A stretch of 64,000 nucleotides of DNA from an uncultured Alphaproteobacteria bacterium (lineage in GTDB: Bacteria > Pseudomonadota > Alphaproteobacteria > HIMB59), in the NCBI GenBank assembly GCA_902594145.1, contig CACJLA010000003.1, forward strand, positions 62,001-126,000, written 5' to 3'. The notes below the pieces were generated by a model. It was given only the letters and a program-made list of their open reading frames with translations, had not been told where the DNA came from and did no database searches. Positions 43,466 to 55,044 of the stretch are shown here, one piece after another. Positions within the stretch are counted from its first letter, which is position 1, and every line of letters begins with the position of its first letter. A program made the translations under genes and the position numbers.

Positions 43466-45136
43466 ATGTCAGATATAGAAATAGCAAGAGCCGCTAAAAA
43501 AATTCATATAAGAGAAGTTGCTGCTAAAGTAAACATTCCTGAGGAAAATCTAATTCCTTATGGTCATGATGCTGCAAAAATAAATTTTGACTTTATTGAA
43601 AAAAGCAAATCTAACCCTGATGGAAAATTAATTTTGGTTACTGCTATTAATCCAACTCCTGCAGGAGAGGGCAAGACAACCACTTCTGTCGGTTTAAATG
43701 ATGGATTAAATAAGATTGGAAAAAAATCTATTGTTTGTCTCAGAGAACCTAGTCTAGGCCCTTGTTTTGGTATGAAGGGTGGGGCTGCAGGAGGAGGTTA
43801 TGCTCAAGTAGTGCCTATGGAAGAAATAAACCTTCACTTTACTGGTGACTTTCACGCTATAACTTCTGCTCACAATCTATTATCATCATTAATAGACAAT
43901 CATATTTATTGGGGAAATGAATTACAGATAGACCAAAGAAGAATTACTTGGGGAAGAGTGCTTGATTTAGGTGATAGATCGTTAAGAAAAGTAAATGTTA
44001 ATCTTGGAGGAATTTCAAATGGATTTCCTAGAGAAGACAAATTTGATATTACAGTAGCTAGTGAAATAATGGCTATTTTTTGTTTAGCAAATGATATTAA
44101 TGACCTTCAAAAAAGAATTGGAAATATAATAATTGCTTATAAAAGAGATAGATCTCCAATTTATGCAAGAGATGTAAAAGCGGATGGACCAATGACAGTT
44201 TTGCTAAAAAACGCTTTAATGCCTAACTTAGTTCAAACATTAGAAAATAACCCCGCAATTATTCACGGTGGTCCTTTTGCTAATATTGCTCATGGATGCA
44301 ACACAGTTATTGCTACTAAAGCTGGCTTAAAACTTGCTGATTATGTTGTTACTGAAGCTGGATTTGGTGCAGATTTAGGTGCTGAAAAATTCTTAGATAT
44401 TAAATGTCGTAAAGCTGGATTGGCTCCAAGTGTGGTTGTCATTGTAGCAACTGTAAGGGCATTAAAATCACATGGAGGTGTTGAAAAAGGTGACCTGAAC
44501 AACGAGAATGTTTCTGCTGTAAAAAAGGGTTTTGAAAATTTGCAAAGACATATTGAAAATATTCAATCTTTCGGACTTCAGCCAATAGTGGCTATTAACA
44601 GTTTTACTTTGGATACTGAGTCAGAGAGTAAAGTTATCTCTGATGCATGTGAAAAATTAGGAGTAAAAGCTATCCTTTGTTCTCATTGGGCAAATGGTAG
44701 TAGTGGTACTCTTGAGTTGGCTAAAGAAGTAGTAAAAATTACTGAATCAAATGACTCTTCTAATTTTAAGTTCATATATGAAGACAACGCTTCATTAGAA
44801 GAAAAAATTCGTTCTGTTGCTCAAAAAATTTATAGAGCTGATGATATTGTGATAGATAAATCAGTGAGTGATCAGCTTAAAGGGTTTGAAGAAAGTGGTT
44901 ATGGAGACCTACCTATTTGTATAGCAAAGACACAATATAGTTTTTCTACAAACCCTTCTTTAAGAGGTGCACCTAATGGTTTTACTGTTCCAATAAGAGA
45001 AGTAAGATTATCTGCTGGAGCTGGATTTATTGTTGTAGTAACAGGTCAAATTATGACAATGCCAGGTCTTCCTAAGGTTCCAAGTGCTAATTCTATAATG
45101 TTAGATGAAAAAGGATTAATTCAAGGACTATTTTAA
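43466..45136 (+). CDS. fhs: Formate-tetrahydrofolate ligase
   Basis: ATP-dependent formation of 10-formyl-THF from formate, feeding one-carbon units into purine synthesis or, in reverse, oxidation. The 556 residues include the ATP-binding loop [14 protein letters not shown] and the family segments [43 protein letters not shown] and [18 protein letters not shown] precedes the ATG. Marine SAR11-type bacteria use such enzymes in oxidation of methylated compounds and glycine. Ends in a clear terminator. Confidence 0.98.
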   Translation: MSDIEIARAAKKIHIREVAAKVNIPEENLIPYGHDAAKINFDFIEKSKSNPDGKLILVTAINPTPAGEGKTTTSVGLNDGLNKIGKKSIVCLREPSLGPCFGMKGGAAGGGYAQVVPMEEINLHFTGDFHAITSAHNLLSSLIDNHIYWGNELQIDQRRITWGRVLDLGDRSLRKVNVNLGGISNGFPREDKFDITVASEIMAIFCLANDINDLQKRIGNIIIAYKRDRSPIYARDVKADGPMTVLLKNALMPNLVQTLENNPAIIHGGPFANIAHGCNTVIATKAGLKLADYVVTEAGFGADLGAEKFLDIKCRKAGLAPSVVVIVATVRALKSHGGVEKGDLNNENVSAVKKGFENLQRHIENIQSFGLQPIVAINSFTLDTESESKVISDACEKLGVKAILCSHWANGSSGTLELAKEVVKITESNDSSNFKFIYEDNASLEEKIRSVAQKIYRADDIVIDKSVSDQLKGFEESGYGDLPICIAKTQYSFSTNPSLRGAPNGFTVPIREVRLSAGAGFIVVVTGQIMTMPGLPKVPSANSIMLDEKGLIQGLF

Positions 45137-45153
45137 TTTATCAATTTAATTCT

Positions 45154-45180
45154 ATATACCCCATAAATGGGGTATATTTT
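45154..45180 (+). terminator. Intrinsic terminator of fhs
   Basis: ATATACCCC (45154-45162) pairs with GGGGTATAT (45169-45177) around a 6-base loop, followed by a short T-run. It ends 17 bases after the fhs stop. An ATG within the loop opens a longer apaG frame but is unlikely to be the start. Confidence 0.75.
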
Positions 45181-45184
45181 AATA

Positions 45185-45577
45185 ATGTATTCTAAAACAA
45201 CTAATGGGGTTACAGTGACTGTAAAACCCTATTTTTTAGATGATCAATCTTCTCCTCAAGAAAGTCACTTTGTATGGGCATACCAAGTAAACATTACCAA
45301 TTCGGGAAACTCATCAATTCAAGTTAGTCATAGAAATTGGTTAATTATTGATGCTAATGGTAAGGTCATTAATGTTCAAGGTGAAGGGGTTGTAGGAGAG
45401 TTTCCAATAATCGAACCTGGACAAACCTTTGAATACACAAGTGGTACTCCTTTAAAAACGAATAGTGGAATAATGCAAGGTTTTTATTTAGTTTCTCAGG
45501 ATAATGGTGAAAATTTAAAAATAGATATTCCTGCATTTTCACTAGATAGCCCTTACAATAAAAAAAACGTTCATTAA
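45185..45577 (+). CDS. apaG: ApaG domain protein
   Basis: A 130-residue single-domain protein of the ApaG/FBXO3 fold (fibronectin-III-like beta sandwich), linked by name to cobalt/magnesium and Ap4A metabolism but of unclear activity. Family segments are FVWAYQVNITNSG, VQVSHRNWLIID-like residues near 42-53, VVGEFPIIEPGQTFEYTSGTPL and GIMQGFYL. Start at ATG 45185, just after the fhs terminator, is preferred over the ATG 6 codons upstream that lies in the hairpin loop. Confidence 0.93.
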   Translation: MYSKTTNGVTVTVKPYFLDDQSSPQESHFVWAYQVNITNSGNSSIQVSHRNWLIIDANGKVINVQGEGVVGEFPIIEPGQTFEYTSGTPLKTNSGIMQGFYLVSQDNGENLKIDIPAFSLDSPYNKKNVH

Positions 45578-45586
45578 AAAAAATAT

Positions 45587-47035
45587 ATGTTTAATCTCAA
45601 ACCTATTGCACTGGTATGCGGGACTGTTATTTGTGCTGTTGGTTTCTTTTTATTTATACCTCTAATAACTGAAGTAATCTATAAAACCGAGACATGGCAA
45701 TCGTATGCTGTACCTATACTGCTTTACCTTATCGTCGGGGGTTCGCTTGTAATAACAAATAAAAATGTAGATCTAAAAATTACCCTAAAGGAGGCATTTG
45801 TAATGACTGTTTTATCATGGCTTCTTATGACCTTTCTCTGTGCTGTTCCTTTTTTGTACACTAAAGTCGATCTTGGATTAGTAGACGCATTATTTGAGTC
45901 AATGAGTGGCGTCACTACCACAGGAGCAACAATATTAAGTAATATAAATGCACTTCCAAAAGGAATTCTTATATGGAGGTCTTTTTTACAGTGGTTAGGT
46001 GGGATAGGAATAGTTGTAATAGCTTTATTTATACTTCCTTTTTTAAGAATAGGTGGAATGCAACTTTTTCATTTAGAAGGAGATGACCCATACGATAAAT
46101 CTTTACCTAAAATATCATCAGTTATAAAAAAAATATTTACCATATATTCAATATTGACAATTATTTTAATATTTTTGTATTACATTTTTGGAATGAATTT
46201 CTTCGACGCCATTACCCATAGTTTTACTACTATCTCAACTGGGGGTTTCTCTTCGTATGATGACTCATTTGCTAATTTTGATAGTGATAAAATCCTTGTT
46301 ATAGGAATAGTTTTTATGATTTTAGGTAGTTTACCTTTTTTAGTGCTCGTACAAACATCTCACAAGAATTTATTTGCTATATTTAAAGATCACCAAATTA
46401 GGGTTTTTTTTATAGTGCTAATTATAGCTATTACTATGATTTTTTTCTTTGCAAATAGTTATATAGATGGGAGTTATTTAAGTAAAATTATTGCAGTATC
46501 TTTTAATACTATATCTATAATTTCTGGAACTGGATATATAAGTGAAAATTTTGAAAATTGGGGAAATTATGCTTCGGTATTATTCCTTATATTAATGTTT
46601 GTTGGGGGTTGTGCTGGCTCTACAACTGGAGGATTAAAAGTTTTTAGATTTCAGATATTATTTAAGTACATAAATTTACATTTAAAAAAAATGCTTAAAC
46701 CTCATTCGATAAGTGCTAGCAGATTTAACGGAAAAATAATAAATGAAACAACTTATGAGTCTGTAATGAGTTTTTTCTTTCTGTATATATTGACTTTTTT
46801 TATATCTGCTTTGTTATTATCTTTTAGTGGACTTGATTTTTTATCATGTATTTCAGCATCAGCATCTACAATTTCAAATGTGGGTCCAGGTCTTGGATCT
46901 ATAATAGGCCCAGATGGCAACTATGGAATATTGGATAATTATTCTAAGCTAGTACTAATTATAACAATGTTTCTAGGAAGACTAGAGCTATTAACTATAT
47001 TTATCTTACTAATTCCATCTTTTTGGAAAGACTAA
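45587..47035 (+). CDS. trkH: TrkH family potassium uptake protein
   Basis: Inner-membrane K+ transporter subunit, 482 residues, with four repeats of the K+-channel-like helix-pore-helix unit. Pore segments include SGVTTTGATILSN, HSFTTISTGGFSSYDDS, SFNTISIISGTGYISE and SASASTISNVGPGLGSI, and there is the GGCAGSTTGGLKVFR loop. The cytoplasmic partner TrkA is not in the window. It starts 9 bases after apaG and may be read from the same transcript. Confidence 0.95.
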   Translation: MFNLKPIALVCGTVICAVGFFLFIPLITEVIYKTETWQSYAVPILLYLIVGGSLVITNKNVDLKITLKEAFVMTVLSWLLMTFLCAVPFLYTKVDLGLVDALFESMSGVTTTGATILSNINALPKGILIWRSFLQWLGGIGIVVIALFILPFLRIGGMQLFHLEGDDPYDKSLPKISSVIKKIFTIYSILTIILIFLYYIFGMNFFDAITHSFTTISTGGFSSYDDSFANFDSDKILVIGIVFMILGSLPFLVLVQTSHKNLFAIFKDHQIRVFFIVLIIAITMIFFFANSYIDGSYLSKIIAVSFNTISIISGTGYISENFENWGNYASVLFLILMFVGGCAGSTTGGLKVFRFQILFKYINLHLKKMLKPHSISASRFNGKIINETTYESVMSFFFLYILTFFISALLLSFSGLDFLSCISASASTISNVGPGLGSIIGPDGNYGILDNYSKLVLIITMFLGRLELLTIFILLIPSFWKD

Positions 47036-47518
47036 TTACATATTCATTATTTTTTGATTTATATTTTGTAAGCTCTTTAAAATAATATTTTTATTTAAAT
47101 TCTCTGTATCATTTAATGAAAAACTACCTTGGATGTCACCATAGTCTTTAGAATTTACTTTGTAAGTTTTGGTTTTATTAAGGATTTGATTGATTTCAGT
47201 AAATTCAATATTTAAATTAATTTCAAATCTATAATATTCCTCCTCTCTTGTTTTATTTATATCTATTGATTTAATATTAACGTTTAAGCTGCCCTCAAGA
47301 CCATCTGTTTTAATGTTATTATTAAACCAATCAGTAATAAGATTTTTTGTATAATTAACATCAATTCCTGATTGTGGATTATCAAAATTTAAGTTTTTTG
47401 AAACGGTATTAAATTTTATATTTTCAAAATTGACTCTCTCACTTACTATAAGTTGTTCGCTATTAATTTCACAACCAATAAAAAAAATAAAAAATAAAAT
47501 TGTTAAGTTTCTAACCAT
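47036..47518 (-). CDS. Predicted lipoprotein of unknown function next to argF
   Basis: A 160-residue protein with a signal peptide ending FFIGC (lipidated Cys16). The mature part alternates beta-strand-like hydrophobic and polar residues (NYTKNLITDWFNNNIK, then LNVNIKSIDI, FEINLNIEFTEI), a pattern found in several small outer-membrane lipoproteins. No family is recognised. It overlaps the argF 3' end by 16 bases and abuts trkH end to end. Confidence 0.6.
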   Translation of the reverse strand: MVRNLTILFFIFFIGCEINSEQLIVSERVNFENIKFNTVSKNLNFDNPQSGIDVNYTKNLITDWFNNNIKTDGLEGSLNVNIKSIDINKTREEEYYRFEINLNIEFTEINQILNKTKTYKVNSKDYGDIQGSFSLNDTENLNKNIILKSLQNINQKIMNM

Positions 47519-48381
47519 TTTAGAATGCCTCTCTGTGCTATTAACCTATTTTCTGCCTGTTTTAGCACAATTGATTTAGGACCTTTAATAACTTCTTTTG
47601 TCACTTCAGAACCTATTTTTGCAGGTAAACAATGCATAAATACAGTATTTTTATTTGTACTTGACATAAGTTGTTCATTAACTTGAAATTTTTTTAGAAT
47701 TTCCTCTTTATTATCTGTGTCATTCATAGAGTTAAAAACATCTGTCATTACAGAATCTGCAGAATTAAGAATATTATCGTTTATTTCAAAGTGATAATTA
47801 ATATTTGGGAAATTTTTAAATTTTTTGTGAGAAGCGTCATAGATTTTTTCATTTGTGAATACATCAATTTTTGAATTATCAATAAAACTAATTATTTCAG
47901 CTAGGCTGAAAAGTACATTGTTCATATCTCCCATCCAAATAATATTAAAATTACTTAAACGGCCAAAATGTTCTTTTAGGGTATAAATGTCTGAAATTGC
48001 TTGGCAAGGGTGAGATAAATCGGAAAGAGCATTAATAATTGGTTTTTTAAAGAACTTGCTAGCCAGTTCTATTTTTTTATGGTCTGTTGTTCTAAAAACT
48101 AAATAATCTAAATAACAAGACATAATTTCAAAGGTGTCTTCGTAGCTCTCAAATCTTTGCATATTTAAATCATTAAGTTTTATATCAATAAAATTACCTC
48201 TTAATTGGTTTATACCAACTTGAAAAGAGAGTCTTGTTCTGGTGGAATTTTTTTCAAAAATTAAACCTATATTTTTTCCAATTAAACTTTCATCAAGCTT
48301 ATTGGTTAACTTATCTGCATAATTGAATATTTCTTTAAGATCGTCGGAGGAAATATCGGATATATTAAGAAGATTTTTCAT
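47503..48381 (-). CDS. argF: Ornithine carbamoyltransferase
   Basis: Forms citrulline from ornithine and carbamoyl phosphate in arginine synthesis. Of 292 residues, the carbamoyl-phosphate motif is KNSTRTRLSF (about 44-53), with HPCQAISD and the ornithine-site MHCLPA all intact. The chain is a little shorter than the usual 305-335. In alphaproteobacteria argF commonly follows argD; that gene is not here. The 3' end overlaps a lipoprotein gene. Confidence 0.93.
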   Translation of the reverse strand: MKNLLNISDISSDDLKEIFNYADKLTNKLDESLIGKNIGLIFEKNSTRTRLSFQVGINQLRGNFIDIKLNDLNMQRFESYEDTFEIMSCYLDYLVFRTTDHKKIELASKFFKKPIINALSDLSHPCQAISDIYTLKEHFGRLSNFNIIWMGDMNNVLFSLAEIISFIDNSKIDVFTNEKIYDASHKKFKNFPNINYHFEINDNILNSADSVMTDVFNSMNDTDNKEEILKKFQVNEQLMSSTNKNTVFMHCLPAKIGSEVTKEVIKGPKSIVLKQAENRLIAQRGILKWLET

Positions 48382-48419
48382 TTAACAAGTCTTTTTATTT
48401 CTAATTTTAATAATAAGAA

Positions 48420-49481
48420 TTAATTATTAGGGATTGAAGAATAAATTTTTTCAATTTCAATAATCATTTCACTTAATTTAAAATACCTTTCATAACGAAT
48501 TTGAGCTTTATTAATCATTTTATTGTAACTATGTTCATCAATATTCATAAGTTTATTAATTTTATCACACATATCATCAAAATTATTAGTATCGTATTGG
48601 TAACCTGTCTCATCATGTTTATTTATCCAACTAACACCACTATTAATATTAGGTGAAATTATAGGTATTCCAGATCTAAGTGCTTCAACAAGTACTATTC
48701 CAAATGCTTCATTCCTTGACGTAGATGTCATAAGCAATAAATATGACTCAGATAAAATTTTTTCTTTATCTGACTCATTTACATCCTCGTATAATTTTAC
48801 ATTTTTAAATTTTCTTAAATCTTTCAAATTAGATCCAATAATAACAATATTAAAGTTTTTTTCTTTTATTAATCTTTTTAATAAGTCTATACCTTTGTAT
48901 GTTCTATTCGAACCAATGAAAAGAATATTTTTTCTCTTACTATTAAGTAAATTTTTGAGTGGAGAAGTTAGACTATCTATTCCTATGGGTACAATTTTAA
49001 TTTTTGATAAAGGAACATTCTTTAATATCTTACTTGTCTCATAATAAACTTTACTTGTAACAATTATTTTTTTTATATTATCCTTACTTAATAATTTTAT
49101 ATTTAATTTTTTATAAAAAAAATTTATAAATTTTTGTCTTATAATATCTGAGTGATATGTAACAACAATATTTTCAAAACCTAAAAAATTTAAAAATAAT
49201 TCCATGGAGGGCCATGGGGTATGAAGATGCAAAATAACTTTTTTTCTATTAACTTTTTTATACAAATAAAAAAATAACTGAAAAGATATAATATCAGATT
49301 TAAATGAAAAACTTTTTTTAAATATTTTTTTTTTGTCACTTGATTGATTTACATTCCCTATGCTTAATAAATTATGATCATATTTAGTTTTTTGATAGCT
49401 GAGTATTGAGTCAATATAAGCCTCCACTCCTCCTTGAGTAAAAGGTTTATATGTTTTGTAAATATGAATAACTTTTTTCAT
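48420..49481 (-). CDS. Glycosyltransferase family 4 protein
   Basis: GT-B fold glycosyltransferase, 353 residues. The N-terminus has FTQGGVEAYIDSIL and later VTYHSD; the C-terminal domain has the nucleotide-sugar signature with ILFIGSNRTYKGIDLL, then SRNEAFGIVLVEALRSGIPIISPN. The second half of that signature carries the paired glutamates (EAFGIVLVE) of GT4 enzymes. It lies between argF and an MscS gene on the same strand. Acceptor unknown; a surface-polysaccharide role fits with ugd elsewhere in the window but is not shown. Confidence 0.87.
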   Translation of the reverse strand: MKKVIHIYKTYKPFTQGGVEAYIDSILSYQKTKYDHNLLSIGNVNQSSDKKKIFKKSFSFKSDIISFQLFFYLYKKVNRKKVILHLHTPWPSMELFLNFLGFENIVVTYHSDIIRQKFINFFYKKLNIKLLSKDNIKKIIVTSKVYYETSKILKNVPLSKIKIVPIGIDSLTSPLKNLLNSKRKNILFIGSNRTYKGIDLLKRLIKEKNFNIVIIGSNLKDLRKFKNVKLYEDVNESDKEKILSESYLLLMTSTSRNEAFGIVLVEALRSGIPIISPNINSGVSWINKHDETGYQYDTNNFDDMCDKINKLMNIDEHSYNKMINKAQIRYERYFKLSEMIIEIEKIYSSIPNN

Positions 49482-49503
49482 TAATTAAAGATTGAGGTTT
49501 TGA

Positions 49504-50604
49504 CTATGAGTCTTCAGTTTTTTCAATGTAAATTGACTGACTTGGAAAAGCAAAATTTAAACCAATATTTTCAACATTTTCTTTAATTTTAATAGCCAAT
49601 TCTTCCTTAATTTTTAAATATTTATCCCAATCTTTAGTAGAAGTAAAACAAATCACCAATATGTCGATAGAGCTATCATTAAATTTATCTATCCTAACAA
49701 ATGATTTATAGTTATCGTCAACCATGAAATTATCATTTCCTTTTAAATAAGAGGATATGGTTTCAGTAAATGTTTTAATTTGACTTAAAGTTGAATTATA
49801 TTCAAGACCAATAGTCCAATTAATCCTTCTATAATTCCTATTAGTGTAATTTAATATAGGAGCCTCTGCAAAAATGTAATTTGGAATAGTTATTGGAGTG
49901 GAGTTGAATTTTCTTATTAATGTTGACCTAAAACCTATATGTTCAACTGTACCTTCAGTATGACCAGGCACACTTATCACATCTCCTATTTGAAATCTTT
50001 TTTCTAATAATATCATAATTCCAGATATTAAGTTTTTAAATAAATCTTGAGCTCCCAAAGCCACTGCTACACCAAATAAACCTAAACCTGCTATTACAGG
50101 TCCAATTTTTATACCCCATACTTCAAGAACTGCTACTATTCCTAAAAAGATGATAAGGTACTTTAGTGATTTAATAATCCAAAGCACTAATCCTTTTGAT
50201 AAAATTTTTTCTAATCTTTTAAATAAATCAGAAAATGGGATTAACGCTTGATGTATTAACCAGAAAACAAATATAGTTGATAGAGTGTTATTTATTTTTT
50301 TGAAATAAATTCCCAATGTTGACTCAATATCAAAGTATAGTGTGATAGCAAGGAAAACGATAACGATTGGAAGAAGCTTAAATGGTGGCAAAAGTGCTTC
50401 AAATAATTTATCGTCAACTTTATTACCAGTTTTAGATACTAGTTTTTTAACTTTATTAACTATAATTTTTGCAACGGCGCTTCTTATTAAAAGCGATAGA
50501 ATTATGGATAAAAAAATAATCGATAAGTTACCTAAACTTATCCCAAAAACTCCATCACTGAATACTTTGAGGATTTGCGTAAAAAAAATATTAATAAGAT
50601 CCAT
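49504..50604 (-). CDS. MscS family mechanosensitive channel
   Basis: Small-conductance mechanosensitive channel-type protein, 366 residues with about five N-terminal helices, then the pore-lining helix rich in Gly/Ala (PVIAGLGLFGVAVALGAQDLFKNLISG, about residues 168-194). A beta domain (FQIGDVISVPGHTEGTVEHIGFRST) and a C-terminal alpha/beta domain follow. It probably releases solutes on osmotic downshift. Its own unit, upstream of the groEL terminator. Confidence 0.92.
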   Translation of the reverse strand: MDLINIFFTQILKVFSDGVFGISLGNLSIIFLSIILSLLIRSAVAKIIVNKVKKLVSKTGNKVDDKLFEALLPPFKLLPIVIVFLAITLYFDIESTLGIYFKKINNTLSTIFVFWLIHQALIPFSDLFKRLEKILSKGLVLWIIKSLKYLIIFLGIVAVLEVWGIKIGPVIAGLGLFGVAVALGAQDLFKNLISGIMILLEKRFQIGDVISVPGHTEGTVEHIGFRSTLIRKFNSTPITIPNYIFAEAPILNYTNRNYRRINWTIGLEYNSTLSQIKTFTETISSYLKGNDNFMVDDNYKSFVRIDKFNDSSIDILVICFTSTKDWDKYLKIKEELAIKIKENVENIGLNFAFPSQSIYIEKTEDS

Positions 50605-50625
50605 TAGATAAATTTATACTAACTC

Positions 50626-50658
50626 AAAAAAAAAGCCGCATAAAGCGGCTTTTTTTTT
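50626..50658. terminator. Bidirectional intrinsic terminator after groEL
   Basis: AAGCCGC (50633-50639) pairs with GCGGCTT (50645-50651) around a 5-base loop, flanked by an A-run on the left and a T-run on the right. On the minus strand this ends the groESL transcript, just 18 bases past the groEL stop. Confidence 0.88.
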
Positions 50659-50675
50659 AAAAATATGAATTATGG

Positions 50676-52334
<1,659 letters not shown>

Positions 52335-52351
52335 TTATAAATTCCTTTCAA

Positions 52352-52642
52352 TTACTTCTCAATAATTCCCATGATGTCTGACTCCTTCATAATTAGGAGT
52401 TCTTTACCATCAATTTTAACTTCTGTGCCAGACCATTTACCAAACAATATCCGATCGCCTTTTTTTACATCTAAGGCAACAACTTGTCCATTTTCGTTTC
52501 TAGCACCACCACCTACAGACACAACTTTACCTTCCATAGGTTTTTCTTGAGCAGTATCAGGAATAATGATACCGCCTTTTGTACGATCTTCTTGTTCAAC
52601 TCTTTCGACCAAGACTCTATCGTGTAAGGGTTTTAACTTCAT
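52352..52642 (-). CDS. groES: Co-chaperonin GroES
   Basis: 96-residue lid protein of the GroEL ring. It starts [18 protein letters not shown]; the mobile loop contains the [16 protein letters not shown] segment, and the C-terminal part [20 protein letters not shown] is intact. First gene of the groESL operon, with a CIRCE element 30 bases upstream of the start. Confidence 0.98.
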   Translation of the reverse strand: MKLKPLHDRVLVERVEQEDRTKGGIIIPDTAQEKPMEGKVVSVGGGARNENGQVVALDVKKGDRILFGKWSGTEVKIDGKELLIMKESDIMGIIEK

Positions 52643-52671
52643 TTTTTACCTCTATATCTAAAATTTAGTTT

Positions 52672-52698
52672 TTAGCACTCACTTTTATAGAGTGCTAA
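52672..52698 (-). promoter_or_regulatory. CIRCE operator (HrcA site) of groESL
   Basis: TTAGCACTC (52672-52680), nine bases, GAGTGCTAA (52690-52698): an exact match to the CIRCE consensus. HrcA repressor binds it and releases on heat or misfolding stress. hrcA itself is not in the window. Confidence 0.96.
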
Positions 52699-52879
52699 TG
52701 CTTATTAGTAAATGGTAAATATATTTCTGGTTTCAAGCAAAAAAATGCTAAAAATTATTAAAATTATTGAAATTTTCTCCTAATTACATAATTATCCCTG
52801 TATGCATAATAGCTCAAATTTTAATAACCTAGCTAAATTATTCATTTTTTATGGTCTTTTTGTAGATTGGCTATCATAG

Positions 52880-55036
52880 TTGTTTGAAAATAATTTCACT
52901 AAACAGCTAGTATTGATAGGTGGGGGGCACGCAAATGTTCATGTTTTAAAGAAACTTTGTACAAGCAGATTAAAAGGACTTCATACAATTTTAATTAGCG
53001 AACATTTTGAGGCTACTTATTCAGGAATGACACCTGGATATATTCATAGAGATTTCAGCAAAGAGGAAATAAGTATAGATCTTCAAAGACTGTGTTTTAA
53101 TGCTGGTGCAACATTTATCAGGGATAAAGTGGTAAGGATAGAAAATAACAATCAAAAATTAGAATTGCAAAATCTACCCTCAATACATTACGATTTATTA
53201 TCAATTAATACTGGTTCAATCTCTAATACAAAAGGAATAAAAATAGAAAATTCATCTAGATGTTTTTATGTAAAACCTATTAGCTTACTTGTAAAAAATC
53301 TTAGTGAGATCGATCAAATTATTAAAAACAAAGAAAGCAAAATTGCTATTATTGGTGGAGGGATAGCTTCTTATGAATTAGCTTTTAGTTTATTAAGGAG
53401 ATATAAAAGAGGCATAGAAATAACAATAATAGGAAAAAATATTTTAAATGAAAAAAATTTAAATAAAAAAACAAAAAAATATCTAAAGAAAATTTCTAAT
53501 TATTTAGGTATCAAAGAGATTTTGGGAGAAGTTGTTTCAATATCAGAAACATATTTAACTTTAAAAAATGGTGTTATATTTGAGTGTGATTTAAGTTTAC
53601 TTTGTTCTGGCGCTGAAATTGAAACCTGGTTATCAAAGAGTAATCTCAAAAAAGACAAAAAAGGATTTATAGCTGTTAATGATTATCTTTTATCTACTAA
53701 TGATAAAAATGTTTTTGTTACAGGTGATGCCTGTAGTATAGAAAATAATTTTAGACCTAAATCAGGAGTGATGGCAGTTCGTCAAGGTGAGGTATTAAAG
53801 GAAAATATTTTTTTTAAATTAACTGGTAAGTCACTTGTTAAATTTAGGCCTCAAAAAAATTGGCTTTATTTAATTGGTACATATGAAAATTATGCATTAT
53901 TAAACTATTTTTTCTTATCTTTTCACGCTCCATGGTGCTGGAAATTAAAAGAATGGATTGATAAAGGATTTATTAACAAATTTAAATTTTCTAGTGGTAA
54001 AGATATGCCTAAAAAAAATTTTGAATTAGAAAGGTCAAAAGATATTAAAATGTACTGTCAAGGTTGTGGTTCTAAGGTTTCAAAGAATACCTTGGTTAAT
54101 TATTTGAATGCAGAAAATTCAAATCCTGAGTTATCAGATGCGTCAATCATAGGTACAAACACCTCTTCTCTTCTACAAAGTATTGATCATATAAAGTTGT
54201 TTACATCACTCAATCCTTTTGATTTTGGAATTATTAGCTATCTGCATTCCCAAAATGATATTTTATCAAGTGGGGGATCTGTTCAAACAATCAGTGTTTC
54301 TCAAGCCTTGCCATTTTCAGAGGGAAAAATTGAAAATTTTTATATGGAATATTTTATGAAGGGTATAAAATCTGAATCCATTAAAGACGACTCAGTTATT
54401 GTTTCAGGACATAGTTACCAATCAAAAGAACCGGGTATTACGATTACTATGAATGGGGTCTTCGAAAAACAAATTTCTAAAAATCAAGGATTAGAAAATG
54501 ACCTTATCTATCTTTCAAAACCTTTAGGCACTGGATATCTCTTAGCCGCATATTTTGATAATTCAAAACTTTTATCAAGTATTGATTTTCAAAATTTAAT
54601 TGAATGGCTTAAGAAGGGAAATAGTAAAGCATCTGAGATTTCAAAAAATTTTAAAAGTAATATTACAACTGATATTAGTGGATTTGGTCTAGCATCTCAC
54701 TTATCAGATATTTGTAAATCTTCTAAATTATCAGCTGAAATTAAACTGAATAAAGACATACTGATTAATAAAAATACTGAGATATTAATAAACTTTAAAA
54801 GTACAGGCTTTGAAAATAATTACTCATCTTCTGTAAATGATATTTCAATATCAGATAAAAATAAGTTTAAAAACATTCTTTATGATCCTCAAACTAATGG
54901 CCCTCTTTTATTATCCATTCATAAAAAAGATCAAGTTGAGTTTGAAAAGAAATTTCAATTAGAGCTTGGTTTTAACCCTATACTTTTAGGAGAATTCAAA
55001 AAATCTAAACGTAAATTAATCAATGTAATTGGTTAA
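52880..55036 (+). CDS. selD: Fusion of NDH-2-like flavoprotein and SelD-like selenide water dikinase
   Basis: A 718-residue two-domain protein with a TTG start. Residues about 1-350 form a pyridine-nucleotide-disulfide oxidoreductase of the NDH-2 type, with FAD motif LVLIGGGHANVHVL, NAD motif IAIIGGGIASYEL and VFVTGDACSIE. Residues from about 391 are SelD-like. Cys396 and Lys399 occupy the catalytic Cys/Lys positions of SelD in CQGCGSKVS, followed by DISGFGLASHL and GHSYQSKEPG. The second half of the ATP/metal site is altered (SQNDILSSGG where SelD has NALSDxxAMGG). Related fusions occur in other bacteria. No selA, selB, tRNA-Sec or mnmH gene lies nearby, so the role of any selenophosphate is open. 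Confidence 0.85.
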   Translation: MFENNFTKQLVLIGGGHANVHVLKKLCTSRLKGLHTILISEHFEATYSGMTPGYIHRDFSKEEISIDLQRLCFNAGATFIRDKVVRIENNNQKLELQNLPSIHYDLLSINTGSISNTKGIKIENSSRCFYVKPISLLVKNLSEIDQIIKNKESKIAIIGGGIASYELAFSLLRRYKRGIEITIIGKNILNEKNLNKKTKKYLKKISNYLGIKEILGEVVSISETYLTLKNGVIFECDLSLLCSGAEIETWLSKSNLKKDKKGFIAVNDYLLSTNDKNVFVTGDACSIENNFRPKSGVMAVRQGEVLKENIFFKLTGKSLVKFRPQKNWLYLIGTYENYALLNYFFLSFHAPWCWKLKEWIDKGFINKFKFSSGKDMPKKNFELERSKDIKMYCQGCGSKVSKNTLVNYLNAENSNPELSDASIIGTNTSSLLQSIDHIKLFTSLNPFDFGIISYLHSQNDILSSGGSVQTISVSQALPFSEGKIENFYMEYFMKGIKSESIKDDSVIVSGHSYQSKEPGITITMNGVFEKQISKNQGLENDLIYLSKPLGTGYLLAAYFDNSKLLSSIDFQNLIEWLKKGNSKASEISKNFKSNITTDISGFGLASHLSDICKSSKLSAEIKLNKDILINKNTEILINFKSTGFENNYSSSVNDISISDKNKFKNILYDPQTNGPLLLSIHKKDQVEFEKKFQLELGFNPILLGEFKKSKRKLINVIG

Positions 55037-55044
55037 TAAACTTA

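Noticed and set aside
45167-45184. ATG in the fhs terminator loop as the apaG start
   Set aside because: It lies inside a terminator hairpin, and ApaG proteins start close to the ATG at 45185.
52699-52745. Sigma-70 promoter for groES upstream of CIRCE (TTGAAA and TACTAA)
   Set aside because: The spacing is about 20 bases, too long to support confidently; only the CIRCE is reported.
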